Origin: a virus
Length of the DNA stretch: 64,000 nucleotides
Strand: one strand, 5' to 3'
IMG/VR virus record: IMGVR_UViG_3300042691_029373
Location: 1-64,000 of that record
Below, in pieces: positions 17,455 through 26,063 of the stretch. The notes under the pieces are model-generated. The model worked only from the letters and a program-made list of their open reading frames with translations. It did no database searches and was not told where the DNA came from. The position numbers and the translations under genes were made by a program. Within the stretch, counting starts at the first letter, position 1; each line of letters opens with the position of its first letter.

Positions 17455-18000
17455 ATGAACAGATTAGATAATTCAGTACTATCATACATTTCTACCGTTT
17501 CAGACGTTTCTGATTGCGATTTGAAAATCGAAGAACATGATGGGCAGAAGTTTTTGATTCTATACGTTGATGTCCCAAAAATTGACTACAATAATCCTAG
17601 TTTTGATACGAATTATCGTCGAAAAATTTTAGGGACTGACCTTAGAATGGCTCACCGAATACCAGGATTGGTTTCCTCAAGAGTATTTTTAAATCGTATG
17701 GTGAATGAAGCAAAAAAGTTTTTTGGAGATGAAATAAAGTATGAAACGGCTTTCTTTCCAAAGAATTACGAGTATTTAGATGAATATGAAAAGGAAATAG
17801 AAAAAATTGCTAAGGAAGTTGAACCACAAATGGATATTGAGATTGTTTGGGACCAAGATTATGCTGTACCTATTTTGAAATTTTATTTCAATGGTAAGAT
17901 GGATATTGAAACAAAAGACAAACTTTCGAAAAAAATAAAAGAAAGAATTAATTTAGATACTTTCAGAACAATTTTGGTTCACAACCCAAAAAAATCTTAA
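17455..18000 (+). CDS. Hypothetical protein
   Basis: 181 residues, preceded by GATATTTATAAACAA. Acidic, with alternating helices and strands; the last part (VPILKFYFNGKMDIETKDKL) looks beta then helix. No clear tag. It converges with the next gene, overlapping by 4 bases. Confidence 0.6.
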   Translation: MNRLDNSVLSYISTVSDVSDCDLKIEEHDGQKFLILYVDVPKIDYNNPSFDTNYRRKILGTDLRMAHRIPGLVSSRVFLNRMVNEAKKFFGDEIKYETAFFPKNYEYLDEYEKEIEKIAKEVEPQMDIEIVWDQDYAVPILKFYFNGKMDIETKDKLSKKIKERINLDTFRTILVHNPKKS

Positions 18001-18671
18001 AACTCAACGTAACCAACTGTTCCATCACTTAATTCATCCTCAACGTTTTCTTCATAGTCCAATTCGATTGTTCTTTCTTTAGAATTTATAATGAATTTAC
18101 CTTGAGAACCCTCATTAATTTCCCAACCACCTGGTAATTTGTCGTAACACCAATCTTCTAAAGAGGCGGGAACTGGTTTATTACCAACACCGAAAACTTC
18201 CATGTGGTCGCCAATATAACCTGAATCACCACCACCGTTGAATTCTAATTTTGCGGTATCACCACCCAATTCATTAAATACATCATCCATAACACCCTCG
18301 AAATCACCTTCCTCATCGGACCATTCATATTTAGAGTCGTTAGTAGAATATTCTTTGTGATATCCATCAATCTTCAATTTACGTTCATTTACATCTATTT
18401 CGAATATTAATGTTCCATTTCCTTCATAATCGTAATAATCTAACATTTCTGTGCCACGAATAATATATTCTATCAAATCACTAATCTTATCGTAAGTGTC
18501 GATTCTTGTGCCACTATCTGAATACCAATAGTTATCTACGTAGTCTATAGTACCATATTCGGCTAGATAAACATACCCGAAGGCGGTTTTAGCTCCGTGA
18601 CTACCACAATAATATGAGAACAATTTAAGTGTTTTTAATTGTTCAGGACTTAAGTTCAAATTTTTTACCAT
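17997..18671 (-). CDS. Acidic hypothetical protein with tag-like start
   Basis: 224 residues, very acidic and rich in Tyr and Gly. The N terminus VKNLNLSPEQLKTLKLF resembles the EQL-helix of the class II tags but has no clean (I/L)xE before residue 50. Beta-rich repeats such as GTLIFEIDVNERKLKIDG suggest a sheet protein. No family recognised. Confidence 0.55.
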   Translation of the reverse strand: MVKNLNLSPEQLKTLKLFSYYCGSHGAKTAFGYVYLAEYGTIDYVDNYWYSDSGTRIDTYDKISDLIEYIIRGTEMLDYYDYEGNGTLIFEIDVNERKLKIDGYHKEYSTNDSKYEWSDEEGDFEGVMDDVFNELGGDTAKLEFNGGGDSGYIGDHMEVFGVGNKPVPASLEDWCYDKLPGGWEINEGSQGKFIINSKERTIELDYEENVEDELSDGTVGYVEF

Positions 18672-18684
18672 ACCAATAAATATT

Positions 18685-19035
18685 CTAATCTAAATTTAAG
18701 TCCAATGTTCGTAACATCCACATTGGTTTTTCTTTGGATTCTATGGCTTGTATCCATTCACGAGCCGATGGTATATGATTATAACAATCCTCCTTAACGT
18801 GTTGCTCCCCAACGTAACGAGTATATACAGTTTTACCGTCACTATTTACGAATGACATACCAAACTTCTTTTCACACTCAAATATTCCTTCAGAGTGGTG
18901 TCTCATTATTCTATGATATGAACTACCAATCCATGCTTTGGTTTCATCGAACCAATTGTGAATATCTATGTAATCTTCTACCTTACCACCAAACTTTTTG
19001 ACTGAAGATTTTGCGTGTTGTAATGGGTGAGCCAT
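18685..19035 (-). CDS. DUF6915-like protein
   Basis: 116 residues. AHPLQHAKSSVKKFGGKVED, HNWFDETKAWIGSSYHRI, RHHSEGIFECEKKFG and RYVGEQHVKED match, in order, a conserved small protein family found in phages and bacteria (annotated DUF6915). The conserved His and Glu residues (RHHSEGIF, EQHVKED) suggest a metal site, which is inference. Confidence 0.75.
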   Translation of the reverse strand: MAHPLQHAKSSVKKFGGKVEDYIDIHNWFDETKAWIGSSYHRIMRHHSEGIFECEKKFGMSFVNSDGKTVYTRYVGEQHVKEDCYNHIPSAREWIQAIESKEKPMWMLRTLDLNLD

Positions 19036-19070
19036 ACCTAAAAATAGTAATTACGATTATATTTATCAAT

Positions 19071-19610
19071 ATGAAGTTTATTATTAACGAACGCCAATAT
19101 AAAATCATAAATGAACAGTTAGGATATTCTTCAGGAGGTTATCCTGAAGTTATGAAAACTAGTCAAAAAGAATTTGAAAAGCAATATCCTACTTTAACAA
19201 ATTTTTTAAGAGATTTATCCTTATGGTTTGTTCCATATATCGGTCCGTATTTGGTGGCGGCCAAAGGTACTTATGAAGGTATTGAATCCATAAAAAAAGG
19301 AGATAATTTTATGGGTATGGTACAATTAATAACCAGCCCTTTGGCATTAGGAAAATATTTGAGGTTTGCCAAATTATACGGAATGGAACAAAATGAATTT
19401 ATGAAAATGTTAGAAATGATATATAAAAGTGGACTACCTGTTTTAAAAAATGAAGGGGTAGAGCAATTTTTTAGGTGGGGACAACAAAATTTCGGAACGA
19501 CCAAATTTAATGCTTTTGTCGAAAACATAAAAGATACAACACAATTACAGAGTTTTTTAAACAGTTTAAATGATGAAGAAAAGAAAAAAATTGAAATTAA
19601 AAAAACATAA
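19071..19610 (+). CDS. Tagged protein with hydrophobic segment
   Basis: 179 residues from the ATG at 19071, after TATATTTATCAAT; an in-frame ATG 60 bases earlier lies over the divergent gene. The tag KFIINERQYKIINEQ has two INE sites. Residues about 45-90 (LSLWFVPYIGPYLVAAKGTY and onward) form a hydrophobic Gly-rich stretch like that of the tagged protein at 11347. It may interact with membranes after ejection; inference only. Confidence 0.65.
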   Translation: MKFIINERQYKIINEQLGYSSGGYPEVMKTSQKEFEKQYPTLTNFLRDLSLWFVPYIGPYLVAAKGTYEGIESIKKGDNFMGMVQLITSPLALGKYLRFAKLYGMEQNEFMKMLEMIYKSGLPVLKNEGVEQFFRWGQQNFGTTKFNAFVENIKDTTQLQSFLNSLNDEEKKKIEIKKT

Positions 19611-19612
19611 TT

Positions 19613-20164
19613 ATGAAGTTTATAATCACTGAAGAACAACAAGATAGATTAAGTGCTTACGACAAAGCTCAAAAAATGTTTTTTAAGTATTGGGATAAGA
19701 ATGGACCCAAAGTTGACGATATGTTTTTTAAGTTGTTTGGTTTTACCAATTTTGGTTTAGAAATAGGTGGAAATGTCTTGAGGAGGGGTAATATCTATAG
19801 AATGTTAATAAATTGGTATGGAGGTAAAAATGCGAAATTAAAGGCGATTGAAATGTTGAAAGAAAAAAACTTCACCGTTAATTATTGTGGTGGTTATAAC
19901 TTTGATTTTAGTGTTATTGATTATACGGTTGAGGAAGATACGGGTGAAATTTATGTAACTGCCAAACCTGACATTGAAAACGGCACTGTAATATTAATCA
20001 TGGTAGGAGGTGAGAGTCAATCATTAAAAGATGCTTTGAATAACGAAGAGTATGGATGGGAGATAGAAGGAGAAATAGCCGATTGTATCTATGAATTATT
20101 ACATCAAAAAATCACAGAAACAACCGGCTATGAGATAGGAGTTGAAAAATTAATTATCGATTAA
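19613..20164 (+). CDS. Tagged hypothetical protein
   Basis: 183 residues, starting two bases after the previous stop. The class II tag KFIITEEQQDRL has an ITE site. The body has Gly- and aromatic-rich sheets (NYCGGYNFDFSVIDYTVEED) and an acidic end. Co-transcribed with the preceding tagged gene. No family recognised. Confidence 0.6.
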   Translation: MKFIITEEQQDRLSAYDKAQKMFFKYWDKNGPKVDDMFFKLFGFTNFGLEIGGNVLRRGNIYRMLINWYGGKNAKLKAIEMLKEKNFTVNYCGGYNFDFSVIDYTVEEDTGEIYVTAKPDIENGTVILIMVGGESQSLKDALNNEEYGWEIEGEIADCIYELLHQKITETTGYEIGVEKLIID

Positions 20165-20769
20165 GAAATATCAGTCGATTCCAACAAAGTGTATGAGAAT
20201 TTGTTACCGTGAATTTTAGCGGCTTTTCTACAAATTGACATAAACGCATCAAAATCCTTTACTCTTTTGAATACTTGACAACCTTCAGACCAGTTTTCAA
20301 CCCACTGAGAGTCTTGACCTGCTTTGTGAATATTAATACCGAATACACCAGTATCGGTAACTTTTTCTTCAAAAATTAAATCTTTGTTAGCGTCTCTCCA
20401 AACGGTAACTTCACCTAATCTTTGGCAAAGAGCCTCATATTTTCCCTGATGTTTGTCTATTTTCCAAACACCTCTGTATTGGTTAGGAACCAATCTAGCA
20501 ACACCTTTTTTATTGTGGAATTGTTGAACCCCTTTCTTACCTGGGTCAGTCGTTGCGTTCCAACAGTAAAACTGCCAGTTTCCTGATTCATCTTTGTATG
20601 AGATTGTAAGACAATCATCAAATACATTTGTAACTTTGTTTTTAATTGATGGATGACTATTTCTAACACCAACAATGTTAACATCATAACCTTGATTATC
20701 TGCGTCTTCAAACCATTTGTAATTCTTTGATTTTACCGCTCTTTCAATTTGTTCTCTTGTGTAGCACAT
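20161..20769 (-). CDS. L,D-transpeptidase/endolysin-like protein
   Basis: 202 residues, soluble, no signal peptide. GVFGINIHKAGQ followed by WSEGCQVFKRVKDFDAFM places a His and a Ser-x-Gly-Cys motif in the order seen in L,D-transpeptidase-type catalytic domains (HG..S.GC). The first 120 residues are not recognised. It may modify or cleave wall peptides. A related phage lysis protein without this chemistry is the main alternative. Confidence 0.45.
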   Translation of the reverse strand: MCYTREQIERAVKSKNYKWFEDADNQGYDVNIVGVRNSHPSIKNKVTNVFDDCLTISYKDESGNWQFYCWNATTDPGKKGVQQFHNKKGVARLVPNQYRGVWKIDKHQGKYEALCQRLGEVTVWRDANKDLIFEEKVTDTGVFGINIHKAGQDSQWVENWSEGCQVFKRVKDFDAFMSICRKAAKIHGNKFSYTLLESTDIS

Positions 20770-20824
20770 AATAATTATTTTTTTGTTTTATTTAACGATA
20801 AATATTTATTAAAATATAAAGTGA

Positions 20825-21220
20825 ATGAGAAAAATCAGACAAATAATATTAGAAACGGCAGCTGAAAGGTTAATTGAGTTAATTAAAGATGACTTAAAAG
20901 GTAACAAAGAATATAAAGGTCGTTATAGTTTACCTTACTCTGATTCTAATGATGACATGGTTGATTTTATTATCACTTATCATGTCACCAAAGTTAAACT
21001 TTGGAAAACATTGACCCCACAATTTAGTTGTGCTTTTGAAGGCACCGTTTATATATCGGTCGACAACGTTTCAGTTGGTTTTGAAGGAACTGAGGATTGG
21101 GAAACCGCACATATACACGACTTACCAAGTTGGGTGGAGGAAGATTTCCAATATTCAATAGAAGAAAGATTAAAAATGTATCCAATCTGTGTAGATGTTG
21201 ATTATGATACTCAAAAATAA
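20825..21220 (+). CDS. Tagged hypothetical protein
   Basis: 131 residues. The N-terminal RKIRQIILETAAERLIELI has an ILE site and an amphipathic helix but lacks LTES, so it is a variant tag. The body is beta-rich (FEGTVYISVDNVSVGFEGTE) with an acidic end. Preceded by AAATATTTATTAAAATATAAAG. A terminator follows directly. Confidence 0.55.
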   Translation: MRKIRQIILETAAERLIELIKDDLKGNKEYKGRYSLPYSDSNDDMVDFIITYHVTKVKLWKTLTPQFSCAFEGTVYISVDNVSVGFEGTEDWETAHIHDLPSWVEEDFQYSIEERLKMYPICVDVDYDTQK

Positions 21221-21223
21221 AAA

Positions 21224-21245
21224 AACCCCTCGTTTCGGAGGGGTT
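21224..21245. terminator. Bidirectional intrinsic terminator
   Basis: AACCCCTC and GAGGGGTT form an 8-bp stem around GTTTCG, with A and T runs on both sides. It lies between two convergent genes. Confidence 0.85.
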
Positions 21246-21265
21246 AATTTTTTTAGTCTATCAGT

Positions 21266-21625
21266 TTAGGCCTTAATTTTATAAGTCCTCAAACAATGTG
21301 CTGACCAAGCCAACAGACCGATTAAAATCGGCATGAAGACACCGTAACCTTTCAGATAAGAAAGGTGTAGAGCTACCGCTCCTGACATCATTGCGGTAAT
21401 TCCAATTGCTCCAAAGATGGACGTTCTTGGATAAACCAAGAGAGCTAATGATGTCAATTCAAAAGCACCAATCCATGTCATGTGAGGAACCAACCAAAAT
21501 AAAGTTAGATTCATTGTCATTTCCTCTGTGTGAGCAATTTTACCAAAACCGCTCATCCCAAGCATAAACACCACAACTGCGGTGATAAGCCATCCTAAAT
21601 TTTTAAGTGTTAGATATTTTTTCAT
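21266..21625 (-). CDS. DoxX-like membrane protein
   Basis: 119 residues from the ATG at 21625, immediately after a clear promoter. Four hydrophobic helices (about 10-27, 42-62, 68-87, 94-112). GFGKIAHTEE in the first loop and the short length fit the DoxX-like family. The role in a phage is unknown; host copies are linked to redox or secretion functions without firm chemistry. Probably acquired from a host. Confidence 0.6.
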   Translation of the reverse strand: MKKYLTLKNLGWLITAVVVFMLGMSGFGKIAHTEEMTMNLTLFWLVPHMTWIGAFELTSLALLVYPRTSIFGAIGITAMMSGAVALHLSYLKGYGVFMPILIGLLAWSAHCLRTYKIKA

Positions 21626-21629
21626 ACGG

Positions 21630-21660
21630 CAAATATACACAACAAATGTTATTATGTCAA
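21630..21660 (-). promoter_or_regulatory. Bacteroidetes-type promoter (TTG, 20 bases, TATATTTG)
   Basis: On the minus strand TTG (21660-21658) is followed after 20 bases by TATATTTG (21637-21630), 4 bases before the ATG of the DoxX-like gene. It overlaps the divergent ATATTTAT element of the gene starting at 21672. Confidence 0.8.
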
Positions 21661-21671
21661 TATTTATGAAT

Positions 21672-22793
21672 ATGAGTTTGAAAATGTACGAACAAGAAGA
21701 ACCAAAGAAATCATCAAAAGATGAAGCATTGTTAAGTTTAATTGATGACTTCAATAATAACGAACTTGATTTAGAATTTTTGGATAATTTCATGGGTGGT
21801 TTGGAAAACTTCATATCACTTTTACAAAAGAAAGGTTGGTTAGATTTATTAGACCCTTTTGCTGAAGGGGCTCAATATATTCAAAATTCGTTATTATATT
21901 CTTTCTATAAAAATGACCCTGACTTTATATATGAAATTATAGAACATTACTTATCTGATATTACAAAAGTCGGAGAAGAATATTATTATGACGCTGATTA
22001 TTCCGAACTCGCAAGCATGTTTCAAAGAGGTAATAGAGACATCGGTGAAAAAACAATTGAAGATATTTTGAGCGGTGAATATGATATCTATCAACATGGA
22101 GGTTATGATTCGGATGATGAATATAGAGACGTGTATGATAATTTGGACCACTACGCGAAAAGTGTGGTTGATGAGTTTATTGTAAATGAACTCAAAGCTA
22201 TGGGAGTTCTGAAATTTTCTATATATAAAAGAACACCTGAATCATTAAAAGAAATTGCCGAGGAACAAGGTAGTGAAAATGAAATAAAATTGACCGATGA
22301 AATAATCACCCGTTTGATGTCAGATGACGAGTGTCTTGAATATTTGATTAATAAAGAATTGGATGAGGTGAGAAGTAATTTGAATATGATATTTTCAAGT
22401 TGTTATGGAGATGGTTTGGTTGATTCGTGGTATAAAAGTTTATGGTATGAATTAGAAGGTGTTGTTGTTGATAATAAAGAAGGGGAGGTTTACACTTATA
22501 AAAAATATGGTTGGTCTAAAAATAATACAAGAGAAACCATCACGGCTTACGGTAAAAGATTTAAGGTAACCAAATGTGTTTATGATGTTGTTAAGGGTTG
22601 GTTGGATAGGAATAAAGGTAGAGATGGATACAGCGATAATACAATTGAATATTTTGCTACCTACACTAATCTACTTAAAGATTCTATGGATTACGGACCC
22701 ATGAATTGGTTGAGAGTACCACATTTAGCTGAATGGCCTGACAATAGAGAGTTTGAGAAGTGTATGAATAATAGTGTTGAAAGTTATTTTTAA
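21672..22793 (+). CDS. Large acidic hypothetical protein
   Basis: 373 residues from the ATG that follows ATATTTATGA, the same spacing as tagged genes; earlier in-frame ATGs lie inside the divergent promoter. It begins SLKMYEQEEPKKS, a possible short tag without (I/L)xE. Strongly acidic and helical with many Tyr. The next gene overlaps it by one base. No family recognised. Confidence 0.6.
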   Translation: MSLKMYEQEEPKKSSKDEALLSLIDDFNNNELDLEFLDNFMGGLENFISLLQKKGWLDLLDPFAEGAQYIQNSLLYSFYKNDPDFIYEIIEHYLSDITKVGEEYYYDADYSELASMFQRGNRDIGEKTIEDILSGEYDIYQHGGYDSDDEYRDVYDNLDHYAKSVVDEFIVNELKAMGVLKFSIYKRTPESLKEIAEEQGSENEIKLTDEIITRLMSDDECLEYLINKELDEVRSNLNMIFSSCYGDGLVDSWYKSLWYELEGVVVDNKEGEVYTYKKYGWSKNNTRETITAYGKRFKVTKCVYDVVKGWLDRNKGRDGYSDNTIEYFATYTNLLKDSMDYGPMNWLRVPHLAEWPDNREFEKCMNNSVESYF

Positions 22794-23191
22794 TGGAATA
22801 CAAAATTGAAGAAAATAGAATCAATAATTTAGTTTTCGATTTCTTGGAAGACTATTTTAAGAGTGATGAGATTCATTACCATAATCCATACGACCAATAT
22901 AGAGATGAGTGGGGAGATGAGGTTGAGGGCGAAAACCCCAATGTAATTGAATATTATATAGGTGATTACTATGAAGACGATTTATTATTCAGATTATACT
23001 TCAAAGATTATTGGACTGGTACAAACTCAACTGCCGACAAGAGAAGAAGTGAATCGCCATTATTAACAATAGCGGATAATGATTTAGAAGATTCATTGAA
23101 TGGAATGTTCAGCGAACAGAAAGTTTGGGAAGAAGGATTCAAAGTTTGGTTTACTCACAAATTTGATTTGAAAATAAACAGAATTAGATAA
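22793..23191 (+). CDS. Hypothetical protein, distant member of the LITESKL small-protein family
   Basis: 132 residues; TAATG couples it to the preceding gene. The start EYKIEENRINNLVFDFLEDYF matches the pattern of the 40-42 kb family (helix, VFxYL) although LITES is changed to KIEEN. The body is acidic and aromatic (DYWTGTNSTADKRRSES). Function unknown. Confidence 0.6.
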   Translation: MEYKIEENRINNLVFDFLEDYFKSDEIHYHNPYDQYRDEWGDEVEGENPNVIEYYIGDYYEDDLLFRLYFKDYWTGTNSTADKRRSESPLLTIADNDLEDSLNGMFSEQKVWEEGFKVWFTHKFDLKINRIR

Positions 23192-23198
23192 ATTTGTA

Positions 23199-23206
23199 TA
23201 TATTTG
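23199..23206 (+). promoter_or_regulatory. Bacteroidetes-type -7 box (TATATTTG)
   Basis: TATATTTG lies 15 bases before the ATG at 23222. An ATTTG at 23192-23196 is too close to be its -33 box; the -33 region is inside the previous gene. Confidence 0.6.
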
Positions 23207-23221
23207 TAAAAAAAATCAAAA

Positions 23222-23605
23222 ATGAAGAATTTTATAATCACAATCCTGTTTTCACTTCTCACACTAATTTCTTTTTCACAAGATACAAGATTTGGTAGAG
23301 CTTATATGTATTACACTGGTTACAATGATGGTACCGAAGTAGTATGGAATCAATACCCAACCAAGTGTGATGTACTAGTACAGATAGAACCTGCTGAAAT
23401 AAACATTTACAGCGAAATACCGCAAACGTACCACATCATTCAAATTGATGTGAGAGAAGAAAATATGGCACGATGGACCGCAGTTAATAAAGATGGTGTC
23501 CGTTGTTATGTATATATGGGAAAATATGGTGAGTCAAATGAATTGGGTCTTACCATAGAGTTTAACGATTACGCTTGGACTTACGTTGTGGTATCTACTG
23601 ATTAA
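23222..23605 (+). CDS. Secreted hypothetical protein
   Basis: 127 residues. Residues 1-20 are a signal peptide (FIITILFSLLTLISFSQ), ending SFSQ as is common in Bacteroidetes exported proteins. The mature part is beta-rich, with DVREENMARWTAVNKDGVRC. Probably periplasmic. No family recognised. It converges with the next gene, overlapping by 4 bases. Confidence 0.7.
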   Translation: MKNFIITILFSLLTLISFSQDTRFGRAYMYYTGYNDGTEVVWNQYPTKCDVLVQIEPAEINIYSEIPQTYHIIQIDVREENMARWTAVNKDGVRCYVYMGKYGESNELGLTIEFNDYAWTYVVVSTD

Positions 23606-24384
23606 CTTAAATGTCTTGAAAGACAAATCGCAGCTTCTCTAGCATCCTTCCAATCTTTAATAACCTTTTTACCACGTTTATTAAACGGGATAACAGATTT
23701 GATACCATCAGAAATCATCCACTTCTTATCAAATGGGTCTGCCTTATCCAATGAATTCTGATAATCGTAATAGAATTTATCCCATTCTTGTTGAGTGTAA
23801 TCACTTCTGTTTGGTAAATAATAGTTATCGAAAACTCTGTCACCTATTTTGAACAACGCACCACTACGGTGGGTATAACCAAAATAACCCTCAACATTAT
23901 CGTTTTCAATTTGCTCGGTCACAAAATGCTCATACTCATCAAGTATATAATTTTTTAATCTAATGTTTGGGGTATATGTTTTCAATTTCAAAGCAACACC
24001 GGAAGGGTATTCCTGACAAACATAAAACTTGTTGTTGTAATACCACCAACCTGTTTTAATATCACCGATATACACCCCATTACTTGACATAAATGAATTT
24101 GGAAGTTGATTTTCCCCATCTCGGGAAGTATAAGTTCCAATCTTACCACCAGTATATTTGGTAATTAACTTAATACATTCACTATTAACAATCCATCCTT
24201 CCTCATTACGATAAGGTATCATACGGCTAACTAATTTGGTAAAACCAAGATTGAGATGTATTTTATTCAATAAACCACCACTACCACCTATGTAATGTGG
24301 GTATTTTTCAAATTTTAGCTTTATATTTCCTACGTATGGTGTGTGGTTCTTTATCATACGCAAAATATAATCAAATCTGAACAT
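23602..24384 (-). CDS. Hypothetical protein
   Basis: 260 residues from the first ATG; a second in-frame ATG at 24357 follows TTATATTTTGCGT and is a good alternative start (MIKNHTPYVG). Rich in Tyr, Gly and Asn, with beta-type segments such as GDIKTGWWYYNNKFYVCQEY. The C-terminal helix has KVIKDWKDAREAAICLSRH. No family recognised. Confidence 0.6.
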   Translation of the reverse strand: MFRFDYILRMIKNHTPYVGNIKLKFEKYPHYIGGSGGLLNKIHLNLGFTKLVSRMIPYRNEEGWIVNSECIKLITKYTGGKIGTYTSRDGENQLPNSFMSSNGVYIGDIKTGWWYYNNKFYVCQEYPSGVALKLKTYTPNIRLKNYILDEYEHFVTEQIENDNVEGYFGYTHRSGALFKIGDRVFDNYYLPNRSDYTQQEWDKFYYDYQNSLDKADPFDKKWMISDGIKSVIPFNKRGKKVIKDWKDAREAAICLSRHLS

Positions 24385-24414
24385 AAAATCAAACCTTAAT
24401 ATTTATATTATACA

Positions 24415-24864
24415 ATGGAAAATCCCGAATTACCCGAAAATATTAGAAAAGGAGTTGATTTATCTGTAAAGGCCCTCAAAAAAGTATATCCCTTTATTCT
24501 TGGTTGGGAATTGAGTGATACTTGGTATCAGTATAATACAACATTATATATTGAGTTAATAATGGATTTTGAAAAACTATCAGAAATTTTTACTTGGGAA
24601 CCCTCACGGTATTTTATGAATAGAGTAGAAAGGGGTGAAGAAGTAAAATCCCCCGCAACACTGGTACCATTTGAATGGGGTGAGTATGGTTCTGAAGAAT
24701 TTGAAACAAAATCGGAAATATCACATAAGTTGGGTAAAGACATTCGTAAAGCTCTAAATCAAGCTTATGATTTCTTACCTGATGGATATAAGAAAACTTG
24801 GGAAACTAGCTTCGGGAAAAGTCAATCAGAACTCGGAGTTGATTATTACATATTCAAACCCTGA
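24415..24864 (+). CDS. Hypothetical protein
   Basis: 149 residues preceded by AATATTTATATTATACA. Helical start (LPENIRKGVDLSVKALKKVY), no standard tag. Mixed charged body. It overlaps the convergent gene by 19 bases. No family recognised. Confidence 0.6.
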   Translation: MENPELPENIRKGVDLSVKALKKVYPFILGWELSDTWYQYNTTLYIELIMDFEKLSEIFTWEPSRYFMNRVERGEEVKSPATLVPFEWGEYGSEEFETKSEISHKLGKDIRKALNQAYDFLPDGYKKTWETSFGKSQSELGVDYYIFKP

Positions 24865-25223
24865 TTTTCGTGTAACCATTTAATGGTGATATCACCAATA
24901 CCGTTCTTATCATTTATAAATGACATCATAGATTTTACCTCCTTTTCAATAATAACCCTGAGTTGTTTATTGGCCACTATTTTACCCCTTCTAAATCCTT
25001 TAGGGGGTGAATGCCAAACGTTAGATATGGACCACCACTGACATTCGTTTAAATTAACGGTAATGTCGTATTTGGTGTCATATCGACTATAATAATCCTC
25101 AACTACATACTTAAGTTTTTTTTCTTTGACTTTAACCAAAGTAAATTTTCCTTTGAATATTTGAGTTCTAAAAACAAATTCTTGACCCAAGATATATTTT
25201 TTGAAATTGCTAATGTTACTCAT
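24846..25223 (-). CDS. Hypothetical protein
   Basis: 125 residues with its own TATCTTTG promoter. Basic N-terminal half with beta pattern (FVFRTQIFKGKFTLVKVKEK) and a conserved-looking VWHSPPKGFRRGK loop. No family recognised. Confidence 0.6.
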   Translation of the reverse strand: MSNISNFKKYILGQEFVFRTQIFKGKFTLVKVKEKKLKYVVEDYYSRYDTKYDITVNLNECQWWSISNVWHSPPKGFRRGKIVANKQLRVIIEKEVKSMMSFINDKNGIGDITIKWLHENQGLNM

Positions 25224-25227
25224 GAGG

Positions 25228-25235
25228 CAAAGATA
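25228..25235 (-). promoter_or_regulatory. Bacteroidetes-type -7 box (TATCTTTG)
   Basis: CAAAGATA on the plus strand reads TATCTTTG on the minus strand, 4 bases before the start codon at 25223. Confidence 0.65.
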
Positions 25236-25269
25236 TGAAAAAATATTTTATACTTTATATTTATAGACA

Positions 25270-25944
25270 ATGAAACTTCAGAAATTTTTTAAATTATTAC
25301 CTGACTTTATTAAAGATATTAATGTAGAAGGTATTATTATTAAACATACTGGTGAGTTTATCACCACCCCATACTCACGAAGATATGAAGTTGAAGTTCC
25401 GGTATATACGATAGAAAATCCTAATGATTTACCATATACCAAGGAATCTTTGACCACATGGCTGGCGGAAGAGTATTTAGGGTTTCAAAGATTTGTGAAT
25501 ATTTTAGCCGGAGGACCAATAACGTACTTCGTTGAATTTGACAATTCGGTTAAGGATATATACATACCAAAACAAATTAAGGAAGAAATTGATAATTGTT
25601 TAGAATCTAAAAATTTCAATAAAGTGGCTTGGAGAAATCCTGAAAGTATCAGAGTTATTGGTGAATTCAAACGGTATAACACATTTGATACTGAAGACGA
25701 TAGAATTATATGGCAAGTTGATTTTAAACCTCATAGAATTGAAATTGTTGATGAATCCGGAGTATTCAAAAAAGAAGTTAGTAAATCGGACTATGATTAC
25801 ATTTTTGAAACATTGAGAGAGGATATAGAATTTTTCGAAAACAATATCTGGTCTTGTATTCAATATAAATTGGCCAATAGAAAGACATTCATAGATTTTG
25901 ATTGGATGAGTTGGTATACCCACGTAGATAACGTAAATTACTAA
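25270..25944 (+). CDS. Hypothetical protein
   Basis: 224 residues preceded by TATATTTATAGACA. Begins KLQKFFKLLPDFIKDINVEG, an amphipathic helix without an (I/L)xE site. The body is beta-rich, then acidic helices. No family recognised. Its last bases overlap the small minus-strand gene. Confidence 0.6.
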   Translation: MKLQKFFKLLPDFIKDINVEGIIIKHTGEFITTPYSRRYEVEVPVYTIENPNDLPYTKESLTTWLAEEYLGFQRFVNILAGGPITYFVEFDNSVKDIYIPKQIKEEIDNCLESKNFNKVAWRNPESIRVIGEFKRYNTFDTEDDRIIWQVDFKPHRIEIVDESGVFKKEVSKSDYDYIFETLREDIEFFENNIWSCIQYKLANRKTFIDFDWMSWYTHVDNVNY

Positions 25945-26060
25945 CCTTTTCCTTCAACCCTACCCAATCTTTCCCTGATGACATCATTCATTGTCAAATC
26001 AGTTTGATTCATAATTTTTTGTAATTCTTGTTCAGTCAATCCTGATAAAATATCTTTCAT
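25941..26060 (-). CDS. Small protein with LTEQEL-type start
   Basis: 39 residues, read directly from the sequence. The start ATG lies 3 bases after the stop of the secreted protein gene upstream, so the two are one transcript. KDILSGLTEQELQKIM resembles a class II tag (LTE) with little body after it (NDVIRERLGR). It could be a free tag-like peptide or a small regulator. Confidence 0.55.
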   Translation of the reverse strand: MKDILSGLTEQELQKIMNQTDLTMNDVIRERLGRVEGKG

Positions 26061-26063
26061 ACC

